From contig NZ_BMUT01000001.1 in assembly GCF_014650335.1 (NCBI RefSeq), positions 859,037 to 923,036 of the forward strand: DNA of 64,000 nt, written 5' to 3'. Shown here in pieces: positions 16,994 through 25,929 of the stretch (positions are counted from its first letter, which is position 1; each line of letters opens with the position of its first letter). The position numbers were made by a program, and so were the translations under genes. The notes under the pieces were generated by a model. It was not told the DNA's origin. It made no database searches and worked only from the letters and a program-made list of their open reading frames with translations. This DNA comes from Streptomyces hiroshimensis (GTDB taxonomy: Bacteria > Actinomycetota > Actinomycetes > Streptomycetales > Streptomycetaceae).

Positions 16994-17665
16994 TCAGCGC
17001 TGGGCGACGAACGCCTTGCCGGCCTTCTGGCCCGAGGAGCAGGACGCCTTCTCCGCCGACGTCATCTTGCGGGACTTGACGACCACCGCGTTGCTCTGCC
17101 CGTCCGTGCCGTTCTTGGCCGGGCCCGTGATGGTGTCGGGGATGTACCAGTAGTAGTGGCCCCACTTGGGGCTGTCGTAGTGGGTCTGCCAGGTGCCCGA
17201 GACGGTCTGCATCACCTGCGCGCGGGAGATCCAGCCGACCTCGCCGGGCTTCACCGTCATGTTCAGGGAGCTGTTCTCCTCGTGGGAACTCGACCAGGTG
17301 TGGCCGTAGTTCGCCGTGACGCTGACGTCGACGATGCCCGCGATCTTGCCGCCGGCCGTGACGGAGACGCCCACGGAGTCGGTCGAGCCGACCGAGTCGG
17401 ACCAGCCCATCGACTGCGTGGCGTCCGAGGTGCTGCAGTTGTAGAGCGAGTTGGACACCTGGCGGAATTCGCCGAGGAAGGCCTTGCCGAGCACCGGGTC
17501 GTTGAAGCTGCACTTCCCTTCGCCCGACGCACAGTCGGCTATGAGCTCCTTACGGGTGGGCTCGTCGGCGGCGGCCGCCGGCAGGGCCATGGCCGCCATC
17601 ATTCCCAGCGAGGCCGCCGAAAGGGCCGCCAGTCTGCCGCCGTTGCGCATGACGCGTGAGTTCAA
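16994..17665 (-). CDS. Small secreted beta-rich protein, possibly pore-forming fold
   Basis: A 223-residue protein with a classic signal peptide (RRLAAL-like n-region absent, but Arg/Gly then a hydrophobic stretch ending LPAAAADE). The mature part is rich in Ser/Thr/Val alternations such as SVGVSVTAGGKIAGIVDVSV and TWSSSHEENSSLNMTV, a pattern like the amphipathic stem of aerolysin-type pore-forming proteins, and has four cysteines. A TTG start at 17665 is preceded by GAGAGG; an internal ATG at 17650 would still leave a full signal peptide. It stands alone, divergent from the fadH-like gene across an AT-rich spacer. No close family recognised; the pore-forming idea is inference. Confidence 0.7.
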   Translation of the reverse strand: MNSRVMRNGGRLAALSAASLGMMAAMALPAAAADEPTRKELIADCASGEGKCSFNDPVLGKAFLGEFRQVSNSLYNCSTSDATQSMGWSDSVGSTDSVGVSVTAGGKIAGIVDVSVTANYGHTWSSSHEENSSLNMTVKPGEVGWISRAQVMQTVSGTWQTHYDSPKWGHYYWYIPDTITGPAKNGTDGQSNAVVVKSRKMTSAEKASCSSGQKAGKAFVAQR

Positions 17666-17743
17666 CGTGATCCCGTGCCTCTCAACTTGCTTGGTGGAAC
17701 CGGTGGTTCCGGTGTTGATCTAGAGGCTGGTGCATAGATTGGG

Positions 17744-17778
17744 TCAACTACACCAAGAGTTGGTAAAGTTGTAGTTGA
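17744..17778. promoter_or_regulatory. Inverted repeat TCAACTACA-N17-TGTAGTTGA
   Basis: Perfect 9-bp arms at 17744-17752 and 17770-17778, with an inner CCAA-GAG-TTGG dyad next to the left arm. It overlaps the predicted -35 of the secreted protein gene, so it is a likely repressor site. Confidence 0.5.
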
Positions 17779-17782
17779 TCTT

Positions 17783-17808
17783 GAAATGTTCCACTTGATG
17801 CACATTTC
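17783..17808. promoter_or_regulatory. Inverted repeat GAAATGT-N12-ACATTTC
   Basis: Perfect 7-bp arms. The ATGT...ACAT ends recall PadR-family operators, and a padR gene lies just after the fadH-like gene, so this is the best candidate site for that regulator. The 12-bp spacing is longer than in the best-known PadR sites. Confidence 0.45.
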
Positions 17809-17833
17809 CATGAGATTTTCATGCAGGCTGTTA

Positions 17834-17847
17834 TGCAACTTGTTGCA
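17834..17847. promoter_or_regulatory. Inverted repeat TGCAAC-TT-GTTGCA
   Basis: Perfect 6-bp arms, 57 bp before the fadH-like start, in the likely promoter of that gene. Confidence 0.4.
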
Positions 17848-17903
17848 AAAGGGGGTCGGGTGTTCTAGAACTGGAGGGGACGACACCGCGAGGAAGGTCC
17901 CCG

Positions 17904-19943
17904 ATGAGCCCGTCCAGCCAGGCCACCCCGTATCCGCACCTCCTGCGCCCCCTCGACCTCGGCTTCCTCACGCTGCCCAATCGCGTGATCATGGGGTCCA
18001 TGCACGTCGGGCTGGAGGAGGCCGAGCGGGGCTTCGAACGGATGGCGGCCTTCTACGCCGCCCGGGCCCGGGGCGGAGCCGGGCTGATCGTCACCGGCGG
18101 CATCGCCCCCAACGACCGGGGGCGGCCGTGGGCGGGCGGGGCCAGGCTGGCCACGGCCGCCGAGGCCGAGGAGCACCGGGCCGTGACCGAGGCCGTGCAC
18201 CGCGAGGGCGGCCGGATCGCCCTGCAGATCCTCCACTTCGGCCGGTACGCCCACCACCCCGACCTGGTGGCGCCCAGCGCCGTGCAGGCGCCCATCAGCC
18301 CGTACGTCCCGCACGCCCTCACCGAAGACGAGGTCGAGGCGACCGTCGAGGACTTCGTGCGGACCGCGGAGCTCGCCCGGGACGCCGGCTACGACGGCGT
18401 CGAGATCATGGGCTCCGAGGGCTATCTGATCAACGAGTTCATCGCGGCCGGGACCAACCGGCGCACCGACCGCTGGGGCGGCTCGTACGAGAACCGGATC
18501 CGCTTCCCCCTGGAGATCGTCCGGCGCACCCGTGAGCGCCTCGGCCCCGCCTTCATCCTGATCTACCGGCTCTCGATGCTCGACCTCGTGCCCGGCGGCT
18601 CCTCGCTGGAGGAGGTGATCACCCTCGCCAAGGAGATCGAGGCGGCCGGCGCCACGATCATCAACACCGGCATCGGCTGGCACGAGGCCCGCATCCCGAC
18701 CATCGCCACGTCCGTGCCGCGCGGCGCGTACGCCTGGGTGACGAAGAAGGTCATGGGGTCCGTCTCCATCCCCCTGGTCACCACCAACCGCATCAACACC
18801 CCCGAGATCGCCGAGCAGCTGCTCGCCGACGGTCACGCCGACCTCGTGTCGCTGGCCCGCCCCTTCCTCGCCGACCCGGACTTCGTCGCCAAGGCCCGCG
18901 CGAACAGGGCGGACGCGATCAACACCTGCATCGGCTGCAACCAGGCCTGCCTCGACCACACCTTCAGCGGCAAGATCACCTCCTGCCTGGTCAACCCGCG
19001 CGCCTGCCACGAGACCGAGCTCGTCCTTGCGCCCACCCGGCGCCGCAAGCGCATCGGCGTCGTCGGCGCGGGACCGGCCGGGCTCGCCTTCGCGGTCTCG
19101 GCGGCCGAGCGCGGCCACGCCGTGACGCTCTACGACGCCGCCGCGGAGATCGGCGGCCAGCTCAACGTCGCCAAGCGGGTCCCGGGCAAGGAGGAGTTCG
19201 GCGAGACCCTGCGCTACTTCCGCACCCAGCTCGCCCTGCACGGCGTGGACGTCCGCCTGAACACCCCCGTCACCGCCGCCGACCTCACGGCCGGCGCCTA
19301 CGACGACATCGTCCTGGCCACCGGCGTCACCCCCCGCACCCCGGAGATCCCCGGCACGGACCACCCCAGCGTCGTCGGCTACCTCGACGTCCTGCGCGAC
19401 GGCGCCGAGGTCGGCGAGCACGTGGCCGTCATCGGCGCGGGCGGCATCGGCTTCGACATCGCCGGGTACCTCACCGACAGCGGCGACGACGCGAGCCTCG
19501 ACGCCGCGACGTACTTCCGCCACTGGGGCGTCGACACCGGCTACCGCGCACCCGGCGGGCTCGGCGAGGCCCGCCGCCCGAAGCCGCCGCGCACCGTGCA
19601 CCTGCTCCAGCGCAAGGCCACCAAGGTCGGCGCGGGGCTGGGCAAGACCACCGGCTGGATCCACCGCACCGAACTCAAGCACCGCGGCGTGACCATGGTC
19701 GCCGGCGTCACGTACGACCGCATCGACGACGACGGGCTGCACATCACCGTCGACGGCGCGTCCACCGTCCTGCCGGTCGACACGGTGGTGCTCTGCACCG
19801 GACAGGAGCCGCGACGCGAGCTGTACGAGGAGCTGCGCGCGGCCGGGCAGTCCGTCCACGTCATCGGCGGCGCGGACGTGGCCGCCGAACTCGACGCCAA
19901 GCGGGCCGTCCGCCAGGGCACCGAGCTCGCGGCCGCACTCTGA
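17904..19943 (+). CDS. fadH: FadH-like NADPH 2,4-dienoyl-CoA reductase (OYE family)
   Basis: A 679-residue multidomain flavoprotein. Residues 1-340 are an old-yellow-enzyme TIM barrel with FMN (LTLPNRVIMGSMHVGLEE; active-site segment HFGRYAHHP; MGSEGYLINEF). Cysteines in NTCIGCNQACLD and the following CLVNPRA bind a [4Fe-4S] cluster. The C-terminal half has an FAD motif (RIGVVGAGPAGLAFAVSA) and an NADPH motif (VAVIGAGGIGFDIAGYL). It reduces 2,4-dienoyl-CoA esters during breakdown of unsaturated fatty acids, or related enones. The ATG follows GAGGAAGG. The padR gene 41 bp downstream probably controls it. Confidence 0.9.
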   Translation: MSPSSQATPYPHLLRPLDLGFLTLPNRVIMGSMHVGLEEAERGFERMAAFYAARARGGAGLIVTGGIAPNDRGRPWAGGARLATAAEAEEHRAVTEAVHREGGRIALQILHFGRYAHHPDLVAPSAVQAPISPYVPHALTEDEVEATVEDFVRTAELARDAGYDGVEIMGSEGYLINEFIAAGTNRRTDRWGGSYENRIRFPLEIVRRTRERLGPAFILIYRLSMLDLVPGGSSLEEVITLAKEIEAAGATIINTGIGWHEARIPTIATSVPRGAYAWVTKKVMGSVSIPLVTTNRINTPEIAEQLLADGHADLVSLARPFLADPDFVAKARANRADAINTCIGCNQACLDHTFSGKITSCLVNPRACHETELVLAPTRRRKRIGVVGAGPAGLAFAVSAAERGHAVTLYDAAAEIGGQLNVAKRVPGKEEFGETLRYFRTQLALHGVDVRLNTPVTAADLTAGAYDDIVLATGVTPRTPEIPGTDHPSVVGYLDVLRDGAEVGEHVAVIGAGGIGFDIAGYLTDSGDDASLDAATYFRHWGVDTGYRAPGGLGEARRPKPPRTVHLLQRKATKVGAGLGKTTGWIHRTELKHRGVTMVAGVTYDRIDDDGLHITVDGASTVLPVDTVVLCTGQEPRRELYEELRAAGQSVHVIGGADVAAELDAKRAVRQGTELAAAL

Positions 19944-19984
19944 CGGGGAGACCGCAGCAGGGGCCCGCTCCATAGGATGCGGGC

Positions 19985-20548
19985 ATGTCCCTCCCGCACG
20001 CGATCCTCACCGCGCTCCTCGAAAAGCCCTCCTCGGGGCTGGAGCTCGCCCGCCGCTTCGACAAGTCGATCGGCTACTTCTGGTCCGCCACGCACCAGCA
20101 GATCTACCGGGAGCTGGGAAAGCTCGAACAGGACGGCCTGATCCGCGCGCTGCCCGCCGGCGCCCCCGCCCGCGGGCAGAAGAAGGAGTACGAGGTGCTG
20201 CCCGCGGGCCGCGACGCGCTCACCGCCTGGGTCTCCGGGAGCGACGCCCCCCGGCCCGTTCGCGACCCGCTTCTGCTGCGCCTGCGCGCGGCGGCCGTCG
20301 TGGGCACGGGCGGCCTGGAGGAGGAGCTCCGGCGCCACCTGGACCTGCACCGGAGCCAGCTCGCGGAGTACCGGGCGATCGAGGAGCGCGACTTCCCGCC
20401 GGAGCGCGACGGCGAGGAGGACCGGCTGCGCCATGCGGTGCTGCGCGGCGGCATCGGCCTGGAGACCTTCTGGACCGAGTGGCTCGCCGAGACGCTCACG
20501 GCGCTCGGGGAGCGGAATGAGGAGAAGGAGCGGAAACGCAGACAGTGA
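19985..20548 (+). CDS. PadR-family transcriptional regulator
   Basis: A 187-residue regulator. The N-terminal winged helix reads HAILTALLEKPSSGLELARRF, then FWSATHQQIYRELGKLEQDGL, the PadR recognition region, and a wing with KKEYEVLPAGRDAL. The C-terminal helical part (about residues 95-180) is the dimerisation domain of the Vir/PadR_C type. Spacing and orientation put it with the fadH-like gene; the dyad at 17783-17808 is its most likely binding site. The inducer is unknown. Confidence 0.88.
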   Translation: MSLPHAILTALLEKPSSGLELARRFDKSIGYFWSATHQQIYRELGKLEQDGLIRALPAGAPARGQKKEYEVLPAGRDALTAWVSGSDAPRPVRDPLLLRLRAAAVVGTGGLEEELRRHLDLHRSQLAEYRAIEERDFPPERDGEEDRLRHAVLRGGIGLETFWTEWLAETLTALGERNEEKERKRRQ

Positions 20549-20697
20549 ACTACCCGCTGGTTTCACTTATTTGAGACGGAGCTGGGAGCTTCAAGCCGGA
20601 GGGGTGGAGCACCGCCTTCCGCCCGTCGTTGTAGGGTGCGGTGACCGCCCTTGACCTGCATAAAGCAGGCAGGGAGCAGACATTTCAGGAGTTCTCC

Positions 20698-21069
20698 ATG
20701 ATGCGTACCATGCTCAAGTCCAAGATCCACCGCGCGACGGTCACCGGCGCCGACCTGAACTACATAGGCTCGCTGACGCTCGACCCCGTACTGATGGAGC
20801 AGGCCGACCTGCTGCCCGGCGAGCAGGTGCACATCGTCGACGTGAACAACGGCTCGCGGCTCGAGACGTACGTGATCGAGGGCGAGCGGGGCTCGGGCGT
20901 CGTCTGCATCAACGGTGCCGCCGCCCGGCTGGTCGCCCCCGGCGACATCGTGATCATCATCGCCTACGCGTCGGTCGGGGACGCCGAGGCCCGCGAGCTC
21001 AAGCCGCGCGTGGTCTTCGTCGACGGCGAGAACAAGGCGATCAGCGTCGGCGACGACCCGTCGGTCTGA
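20698..21069 (+). CDS. panD: Aspartate 1-decarboxylase
   Basis: A 123-residue pyruvoyl enzyme that decarboxylates L-aspartate to beta-alanine for pantothenate and coenzyme A. The self-cleavage site is Gly24-Ser25 in NYIGSLTLD, giving the pyruvoyl group on Ser25. RATVTGADL and [19 protein letters not shown] are family signatures. AGGAG at 20687-20691 sets the start at 20698; a second ATG follows immediately. It is normally found with panC or alone; here it is alone, between the padR gene and an L,D-transpeptidase. Confidence 0.95.
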   Translation: MMRTMLKSKIHRATVTGADLNYIGSLTLDPVLMEQADLLPGEQVHIVDVNNGSRLETYVIEGERGSGVVCINGAAARLVAPGDIVIIIAYASVGDAEARELKPRVVFVDGENKAISVGDDPSV

Positions 21070-21258
21070 CGCCGGCACCGGAATCCGGCGTTCCATCGAC
21101 GCCCGGCAGCCGCTCGGGAGATGCCGCCCGTGAGCGGACGCCGGGCGTCCGGCTTTCGATGCGCAAAAGTTCCTTTCTCCCTGCAACCGTACAAGCGTGT
21201 GGATCATCTGTACGAGCGAAGGAAAAAACGCGCAGAAAGCCAGAAAGGTCGTCTCACC

Positions 21259-22443
21259 GTGCACGTCGGACCGGGTCGTCGCTCCGCCCTGTGGGCATCC
21301 GCCGCTCTCATGGGTTCCCTGGTGCTCACCGCCTGCTCGGGCGGCTCGGGCGGGGCCGATATGGATGCCGGGCCCGAGCCGAAGATCACCGTCACCCCCG
21401 GCGACGGCAAGGACGTCAAGCTGGGCTCGCAGATATCGGTCAAGGCCGACGGCGGGAAGCTGACCGAGGTCGAGGTCAAGGACGCCAAGGGCGAGAAGGT
21501 CACCGGGAAGCTCGCCGACGACGGCGCCACCTGGACCGCCGACGGCAAGGTCGGGCCGCAGAACACCTACACCGTGCGCTCCAAGGCGAAGGGCGGCAAG
21601 GAGGGCAAGGGCAAGGAGGCCTCCTCGACGGCCACCTTCACCACCGCGGCCGCGCCGAGCGTCAACAAGCTCACCAACACCCCCGGCAACGGCCAGACCG
21701 TGGGCACCGGCATGCCCGTGTCGATCCTCTTCGACCACCCGGTGGACAAGAGCAAGCGCGCCGACATCGAGAAGTCCCTCACCGTCACCACGACGCCCAA
21801 GGTCGAGGGCGCCTGGGGCTGGGTCAAGGACTGGTCCGGCCAGGACCGCATCGACTGGCGCCCCAAGACCTTCTGGCCCTCCGGGACCAAGGTGAACGTC
21901 AAGGGCCTGCTGGCGGGCGTGGACTCCGGCGAGGGCGGCTGGTTCGCGAAGAACTACGCCTGGGACTTCTCCATAGGCGCCGACCACAAGGCCGTCATCG
22001 ACGTCCCCTCGCACACCCTCACGATGTTCGAGGACGGCAAGGCCGTCGGCACCATCAAGGGCTCCGCCGGCTCCCCCGTGGACCCGACCCGCGGCGGCAT
22101 CCACACCGTCCGCAGCAAGAACGCCGACGAGACCATGGACTCCGCGACCATCGGCCACGGCAACGAGTGGATGCTCGACTCCAAGTGGGTCACCCACCTG
22201 ACCGCCTCCGGCACCTTCCTGCACTCGGCTCCCTGGAACCAGTCCATCGGCGTGGAGAACAACAGCCACGGCTGCTTCGGCATGACCACCTCCGACGCGA
22301 AGAGGGCCTACGACTTCCTCTCCATCGGCTCCACCGTCGAGGTCAAGAACACCACCAGCACCAAGGTCACCGACCCCGGCAACGGCCTGGAGGTCTGGCA
22401 GGAGAGCTGGGAGCAGTGGCAGAAGCGCAGCGCCTTGAAGTGA
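21259..22443 (+). CDS. Lipoprotein L,D-transpeptidase (YkuD family)
   Basis: A 394-residue secreted lipoprotein that forms 3-3 peptidoglycan cross-links. The signal peptide ends in lipobox LTAC; Lys/Gly-rich Ig-like domains (about residues 40-225) follow, and the YkuD catalytic domain ends in NNSHGCFGM with catalytic Cys339 and His337. The architecture matches actinobacterial LdtMt2-type enzymes. The GTG at 21259 is chosen because the lipobox then lies about 30 residues in; upstream in-frame codons would put a hydrophilic stretch before the signal. A strong hairpin follows the gene. Confidence 0.9.
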   Translation: MHVGPGRRSALWASAALMGSLVLTACSGGSGGADMDAGPEPKITVTPGDGKDVKLGSQISVKADGGKLTEVEVKDAKGEKVTGKLADDGATWTADGKVGPQNTYTVRSKAKGGKEGKGKEASSTATFTTAAAPSVNKLTNTPGNGQTVGTGMPVSILFDHPVDKSKRADIEKSLTVTTTPKVEGAWGWVKDWSGQDRIDWRPKTFWPSGTKVNVKGLLAGVDSGEGGWFAKNYAWDFSIGADHKAVIDVPSHTLTMFEDGKAVGTIKGSAGSPVDPTRGGIHTVRSKNADETMDSATIGHGNEWMLDSKWVTHLTASGTFLHSAPWNQSIGVENNSHGCFGMTTSDAKRAYDFLSIGSTVEVKNTTSTKVTDPGNGLEVWQESWEQWQKRSALK

Positions 22444-22491
22444 TGCCGGGGGTCCGGTGGGCGGGGGCGCTTTCCGGCCGTCCGTGAGCAT

Positions 22492-22522
22492 GCGGGGCGC
22501 GCTCGTGACGAGTGCGCCCCGC
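22492..22522 (+). terminator. Hairpin terminator after the L,D-transpeptidase gene
   Basis: Outer stem GCGGGGCGC/GCGCCCCGC and inner stem CTCGT/ACGAG around a single-base loop. The remaining 22523-22782 before the terpene synthase holds no gene; a less GC-rich stretch near 22620-22660 may carry the promoter, and CGGAGC-GGAT-GCTCCG is a small hairpin. Confidence 0.85.
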
Positions 22523-22782
22523 ACTGCTCTGACCTGGGCGGCGGGGCGCGTGGCGCGTGGACTGAGGCCGCTGTCCTATGCAAGGGGCGGCCAGTGCGCC
22601 CGACGGCCCCAATGCACCCATGGAACATATGGTTGTCGTTTTAATGGCTGTGCCAAGAGGGCAGCACTCTGCCAGGCCCGCCCGGGAATGCAGAGGGCGG
22701 AGCGGATGCTCCGTGCAGGCCGGGCCCGAACCGCGGAAGGATCGAGATCGGCTCAGCACGGCCCTGAAGGAGGCTGGCCTCG

Positions 22783-23805
22783 ATGCCACAGGACATCGCC
22801 CTGGACATTCCTTTCCCCAAGCGGCTGAACCCCTACGTGGAGGTGGCGCGGGCACGGAACGAACACTGGCTGGTCTCCGCCGGTCTGCTCAGCAGCCCGC
22901 AGAACGTCGAGCGGTACCGCACCTGGCGCATCGAGCGGCTGGCCGCCGGCTTCCTGCCCGGCGTCGGCGTCAACGACCTGACGTTCGGCCTCGCCGTACA
23001 GAGCTTCTTCTTCTTTTTCGACGATCTCTTCGACAGCGGCTTGGGCGAGGACCCCGCCGCCACCTACGAGATCTGCCACGAGATGGCGGCCCTCGCCCGC
23101 CAGGAACCCGGCTCGGCCGGCACCACCCCCTCCTTCCCGCTCGCGCGCGTCTGGACGGAGCTGTGGTTCCAGGCCCAGCTGGGCATGTCGGCCGCCTGGC
23201 GGGCCCGCGCCGTACGGCACTGGGAGGAGTACTTCCTCACCTACGTCTCCGAGGCCGTCAACCGCAGGAGCGGCACCGTCCTCGGCATGGACCCGTACAT
23301 GAAGCTGCGCCGCCTCGGCATCGGCAGCGAGGTCGTCGTGGACGTCTCCGAGCGCTGCGGGCACTTCGAGGCGCCCCCCGAGATCCATCAGAGCATGTGC
23401 GTCCTGGAGGCCCGGGCCATCACCGCCGAGGTCGTCACCCTCACCAACGACCTCCACTCCCTGGAGAAGGACCTGGCCAACGGCGAGGTCAACAACGCCG
23501 TCCTGCTGCTCGGCCTGGAGCACGGGTGCAGCCGCGCGGAGGCGATCGTCCACGTCCAGCGCATGATCCGCCGCCGCACCACCCGCTTCCTGCAGCTGGA
23601 GGCCGAGGCCGACCGGCTCTGCGAGGTCTTCGGCCTCACCCCCGGACAGCGCGAGAACACCCGGCTCTTCCTCGACGCCAACCGCGCCTGCATGCGCGGG
23701 AACCTCGACTGGAGCAACGACACCGGCCGCTACAGCGAGATCGGCGTCCTGCACGTCAACCGCTCCCCGCGGATAGAGGACGTGGTCGCCCGGACCGCCG
23801 AGTGA
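22783..23805 (+). CDS. Class I terpene synthase
   Basis: A 340-residue all-helical cyclase that ionises a prenyl diphosphate (probably farnesyl or geranylgeranyl) with Mg2+. The aspartate-rich motif is FDDLFDS (Asp80, Asp81, Asp84); the NSE triad is NDLHSLEKD (Asn222, Ser226, Asp230). The closing RGNLDWSNDTGRYS carries the C-terminal Arg-Tyr pair typical of bacterial cyclases. The ATG follows GAAGGAGG. No P450, prenyltransferase or methyltransferase is adjacent, so the hydrocarbon or alcohol is probably released unmodified. It does not look like geosmin synthase (single domain) and the product cannot be told from sequence. Confidence 0.92.
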   Translation: MPQDIALDIPFPKRLNPYVEVARARNEHWLVSAGLLSSPQNVERYRTWRIERLAAGFLPGVGVNDLTFGLAVQSFFFFFDDLFDSGLGEDPAATYEICHEMAALARQEPGSAGTTPSFPLARVWTELWFQAQLGMSAAWRARAVRHWEEYFLTYVSEAVNRRSGTVLGMDPYMKLRRLGIGSEVVVDVSERCGHFEAPPEIHQSMCVLEARAITAEVVTLTNDLHSLEKDLANGEVNNAVLLLGLEHGCSRAEAIVHVQRMIRRRTTRFLQLEAEADRLCEVFGLTPGQRENTRLFLDANRACMRGNLDWSNDTGRYSEIGVLHVNRSPRIEDVVARTAE

Positions 23806-23905
23806 GGGCGGCGCGCCACGGCCGGGGGCACTCGTCCCTTCGGCCGAGGCGGCTCCGGCCGATCGGCCGAGGCGGCGGGGGAGCCGCGGCTGCTTGCCTG
23901 GAAGG

Positions 23906-24529
23906 ATGCTGCACCTGCTCTACCTCGCCGGGATCGCCGCCTTCGCGGCCAGCGGCGTGCTCGCCGCCCACCGCGCCCGCCTCGACCCCTTCGGCGGGCT
24001 CGTCCTCGCCTTCGCCGCCGCTGTCTCCGGCGGCACCCTGCGCGACCTGATCCTCGACCGGCACCCGCTGTACTGGACCCACGACCGGGTCCTGCTCACC
24101 GTCATCGCCGTCACGGCCGTGGCGACCATGTTCTTCCTGCACCACCGCGAACTGCCGCGCCGCTCCCTGATGACCGTCGACGCCGTCGGCCTCGCCGTCG
24201 TCACCGTGATCGGCGCACGGGCCGCGCTCGACGCCGGAGTCACTCCGTTCGCAGCCGTCCTCCTCGCCGTCGTCACCGGCGTGACCGGAGAGGTCGTCCG
24301 CGACGTGCTGTGCGGGGAGTTCCCGCCGCTGCTGCTCCGCGAAGAGGTCTACGCCACCGCGGCGCTGCTCGGCGCGGTCTGCTACCTGCTCCTGGACCGC
24401 CTCGGCACCGGGCCCACGACCGCGGCCGTCGTGGCCGCCTCGACGGTGTTCGCGGCGCGCATCGGGGCGCTGCACTTCGGCCTGCACCTGCCCCGGCTCG
24501 CGGGGCGTCCGCGGGCGGACGACTCGTAG
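23906..24529 (+). CDS. TRIC-type (UPF0126) membrane protein
   Basis: A 207-residue membrane protein with about seven hydrophobic segments and the two repeated glycine-rich motifs of the family: FAAAVSGGTLRDLILDRHP and VVTGVTGEVVRDVLCGEFP. Bacterial members are trimeric cation channel-like proteins related to YicG; the physiological ion is unsettled. The ATG at 23906 starts the conserved N terminus; a TTG at 23894 is an alternative because GAAGG sits too close to the ATG. It converges on mtnB. Confidence 0.85.
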   Translation: MLHLLYLAGIAAFAASGVLAAHRARLDPFGGLVLAFAAAVSGGTLRDLILDRHPLYWTHDRVLLTVIAVTAVATMFFLHHRELPRRSLMTVDAVGLAVVTVIGARAALDAGVTPFAAVLLAVVTGVTGEVVRDVLCGEFPPLLLREEVYATAALLGAVCYLLLDRLGTGPTTAAVVAASTVFAARIGALHFGLHLPRLAGRPRADDS

Positions 24530-24559
24530 GACCCGGAGGACTCGTAGGCCTCGCAGCGC

Positions 24560-25192
24560 TCAGCGGGCGCCGGCCGGACCCGGCCCCTCCAGGAGCTCCA
24601 ACTCCAGCAGCCACTCCACGACCTCGGTGCGGTGCCGCGCCTCGCGCGGATCCGCACCCCACACGTACAGACCGTGCCCGGCCACGACCACCGCGGGCAT
24701 CCCCGGCTCGCGCGCGGCCTCCAGGCGGTCGCCCAGCACGCGCATGTCCTGGCTGTTGCCGATCACCGGCAGGACGGCCTCCCGGCCGTGGGCCGGCAGC
24801 CCGATCCCCTTCAGCATCTCCAGGTCCTTCAGCACGATGCCCCCCGGACGGCGGCGGCTCATCGCCACCGACGCCACCGTGTGGACGTGCACGACCGCGC
24901 CCGCGCCCGTCAGCCGGACCACCCGCGCGTGCAGTGCCGCCTCCGCCGACGGCCTGCCGCCCCGCACGGCCGCGCCCTCGCCGTCGACCAGCACCACGTC
25001 GGCGGCCGTCAGCTCGCCCTTGTCGAGACCGCTCGCCGTGACCGCCAGGCGCAGCGGCCCGCGGCCGGTGACCACCGACAGGTTCCCCGAAGTGCCGCGC
25101 ATCCAGCCGAACGACGCGAAGCGGGCGGCTTCCGCGGCCAGCACCGCGCCCGCCTCCTCCAGGTCGAGGACGTCCTCGCCGGCGCCGGTCAC
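24560..25192 (-). CDS. mtnB: Methylthioribulose-1-phosphate dehydratase
   Basis: A 210-residue class II aldolase-family zinc enzyme of the methionine salvage pathway, converting 5-methylthioribulose-1-phosphate to the diketo phosphate. Zinc-binding histidines are in AVVHVHTVAS and AGHGLYVWG; the N terminus has the family's RGTSGNLSV. The GTG start overlaps the mtnC stop (GTGA). It is last in the metQNI-mtnDCB order. Confidence 0.92.
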   Translation of the reverse strand: MTGAGEDVLDLEEAGAVLAAEAARFASFGWMRGTSGNLSVVTGRGPLRLAVTASGLDKGELTAADVVLVDGEGAAVRGGRPSAEAALHARVVRLTGAGAVVHVHTVASVAMSRRRPGGIVLKDLEMLKGIGLPAHGREAVLPVIGNSQDMRVLGDRLEAAREPGMPAVVVAGHGLYVWGADPREARHRTEVVEWLLELELLEGPGPAGAR

Positions 25193-25929
25193 GGTCCGTT
25201 CCCCGCCCGGCCGTTCCCCGCCCGCGCGACCTCGATGCCGGCGAACGACCCCGCCTCCGGATGCCCGCCCGTGCCCTGCGTGTAATACGGCTCGCCCGGG
25301 CGCCGCACGCCGGCCGTGAGCCAGCCCGCCGTCCGCGCCGCATCCAGCTCCGCGGGCCGGTCGGAGAGGAACAGGGTCCTCTCCGGCGGCGCGCCGATGG
25401 CCTCGGAGATGGCCCGGTACGAGCCCGGCGACTGCTTCGGCCCGGCGTTCTCCGTGTCGTACAACCCGTCCACCAGCGGCAGCAGATCGCCCTGCGCGCT
25501 GTGCCCGAACCACGCGCGCTGCGCCGCCACCGACCCGGACGAGTACACGTGCAGCCGCACCCCGCCCGCACGCCACCGCCGCAGCGCGGGCACCACGTCC
25601 TCGTAGAAGTGCGAGACCAGCTCGCCGCGGGCGAACCCCTCCGACCACACGATGCCCTGCAGGGTCTTCAGCGGCGTGGCCTTGCGGTCCTCGTCCAGCC
25701 AGGCGTTGAGGGCCTGCACGATGCGCGGGGCGCCCGCATCCGGCTCCCCCAGGAGCGTGCGGACCTGCTCGGCGGCGCGCCGGACCGCGGGCTCGGCGGC
25801 CCGCTCGGTGAGCAGGGAGCCGAACCGGCTGCGCGAGTACGGGTAGAGCACGTCCACGACGAAGCCGGTCGCGCTCGTCGTGCCCTCGATGTCCAGGACC
25901 ACGCAGTCCGCCGCGAACCGCAGGCTCAT
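25189..25929 (-). CDS. mtnC: Enolase-phosphatase E1
   Basis: A 246-residue HAD-superfamily enzyme that enolises and dephosphorylates the MtnB product to the acireductone. HAD motif I is VVLDIEGTT, motif II VYSSGS, with a GPKQSPGSY Lys region and [12 protein letters not shown] as motif IV. Overlaps both neighbours by 4 bp, so translation of the three salvage genes is coupled. The C terminus ends in a short duplicated GNGRAGNGP. Confidence 0.93.
   Translation of the reverse strand: MSLRFAADCVVLDIEGTTSATGFVVDVLYPYSRSRFGSLLTERAAEPAVRRAAEQVRTLLGEPDAGAPRIVQALNAWLDEDRKATPLKTLQGIVWSEGFARGELVSHFYEDVVPALRRWRAGGVRLHVYSSGSVAAQRAWFGHSAQGDLLPLVDGLYDTENAGPKQSPGSYRAISEAIGAPPERTLFLSDRPAELDAARTAGWLTAGVRRPGEPYYTQGTGGHPEAGSFAGIEVARAGNGRAGNGP

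Larger units (their letters stand above)
17666..17903. promoter_or_regulatory. AT-rich divergent promoter block with three dyads
   Basis: This 238-bp spacer is far richer in A/T than its surroundings. On the - strand TTGACC (17747-17742) and TAGATC about 18 bp on form a plausible promoter for the secreted protein. Three dyads are listed separately. A + strand promoter for the fadH-like gene probably lies in 17834-17880. Confidence 0.55.
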
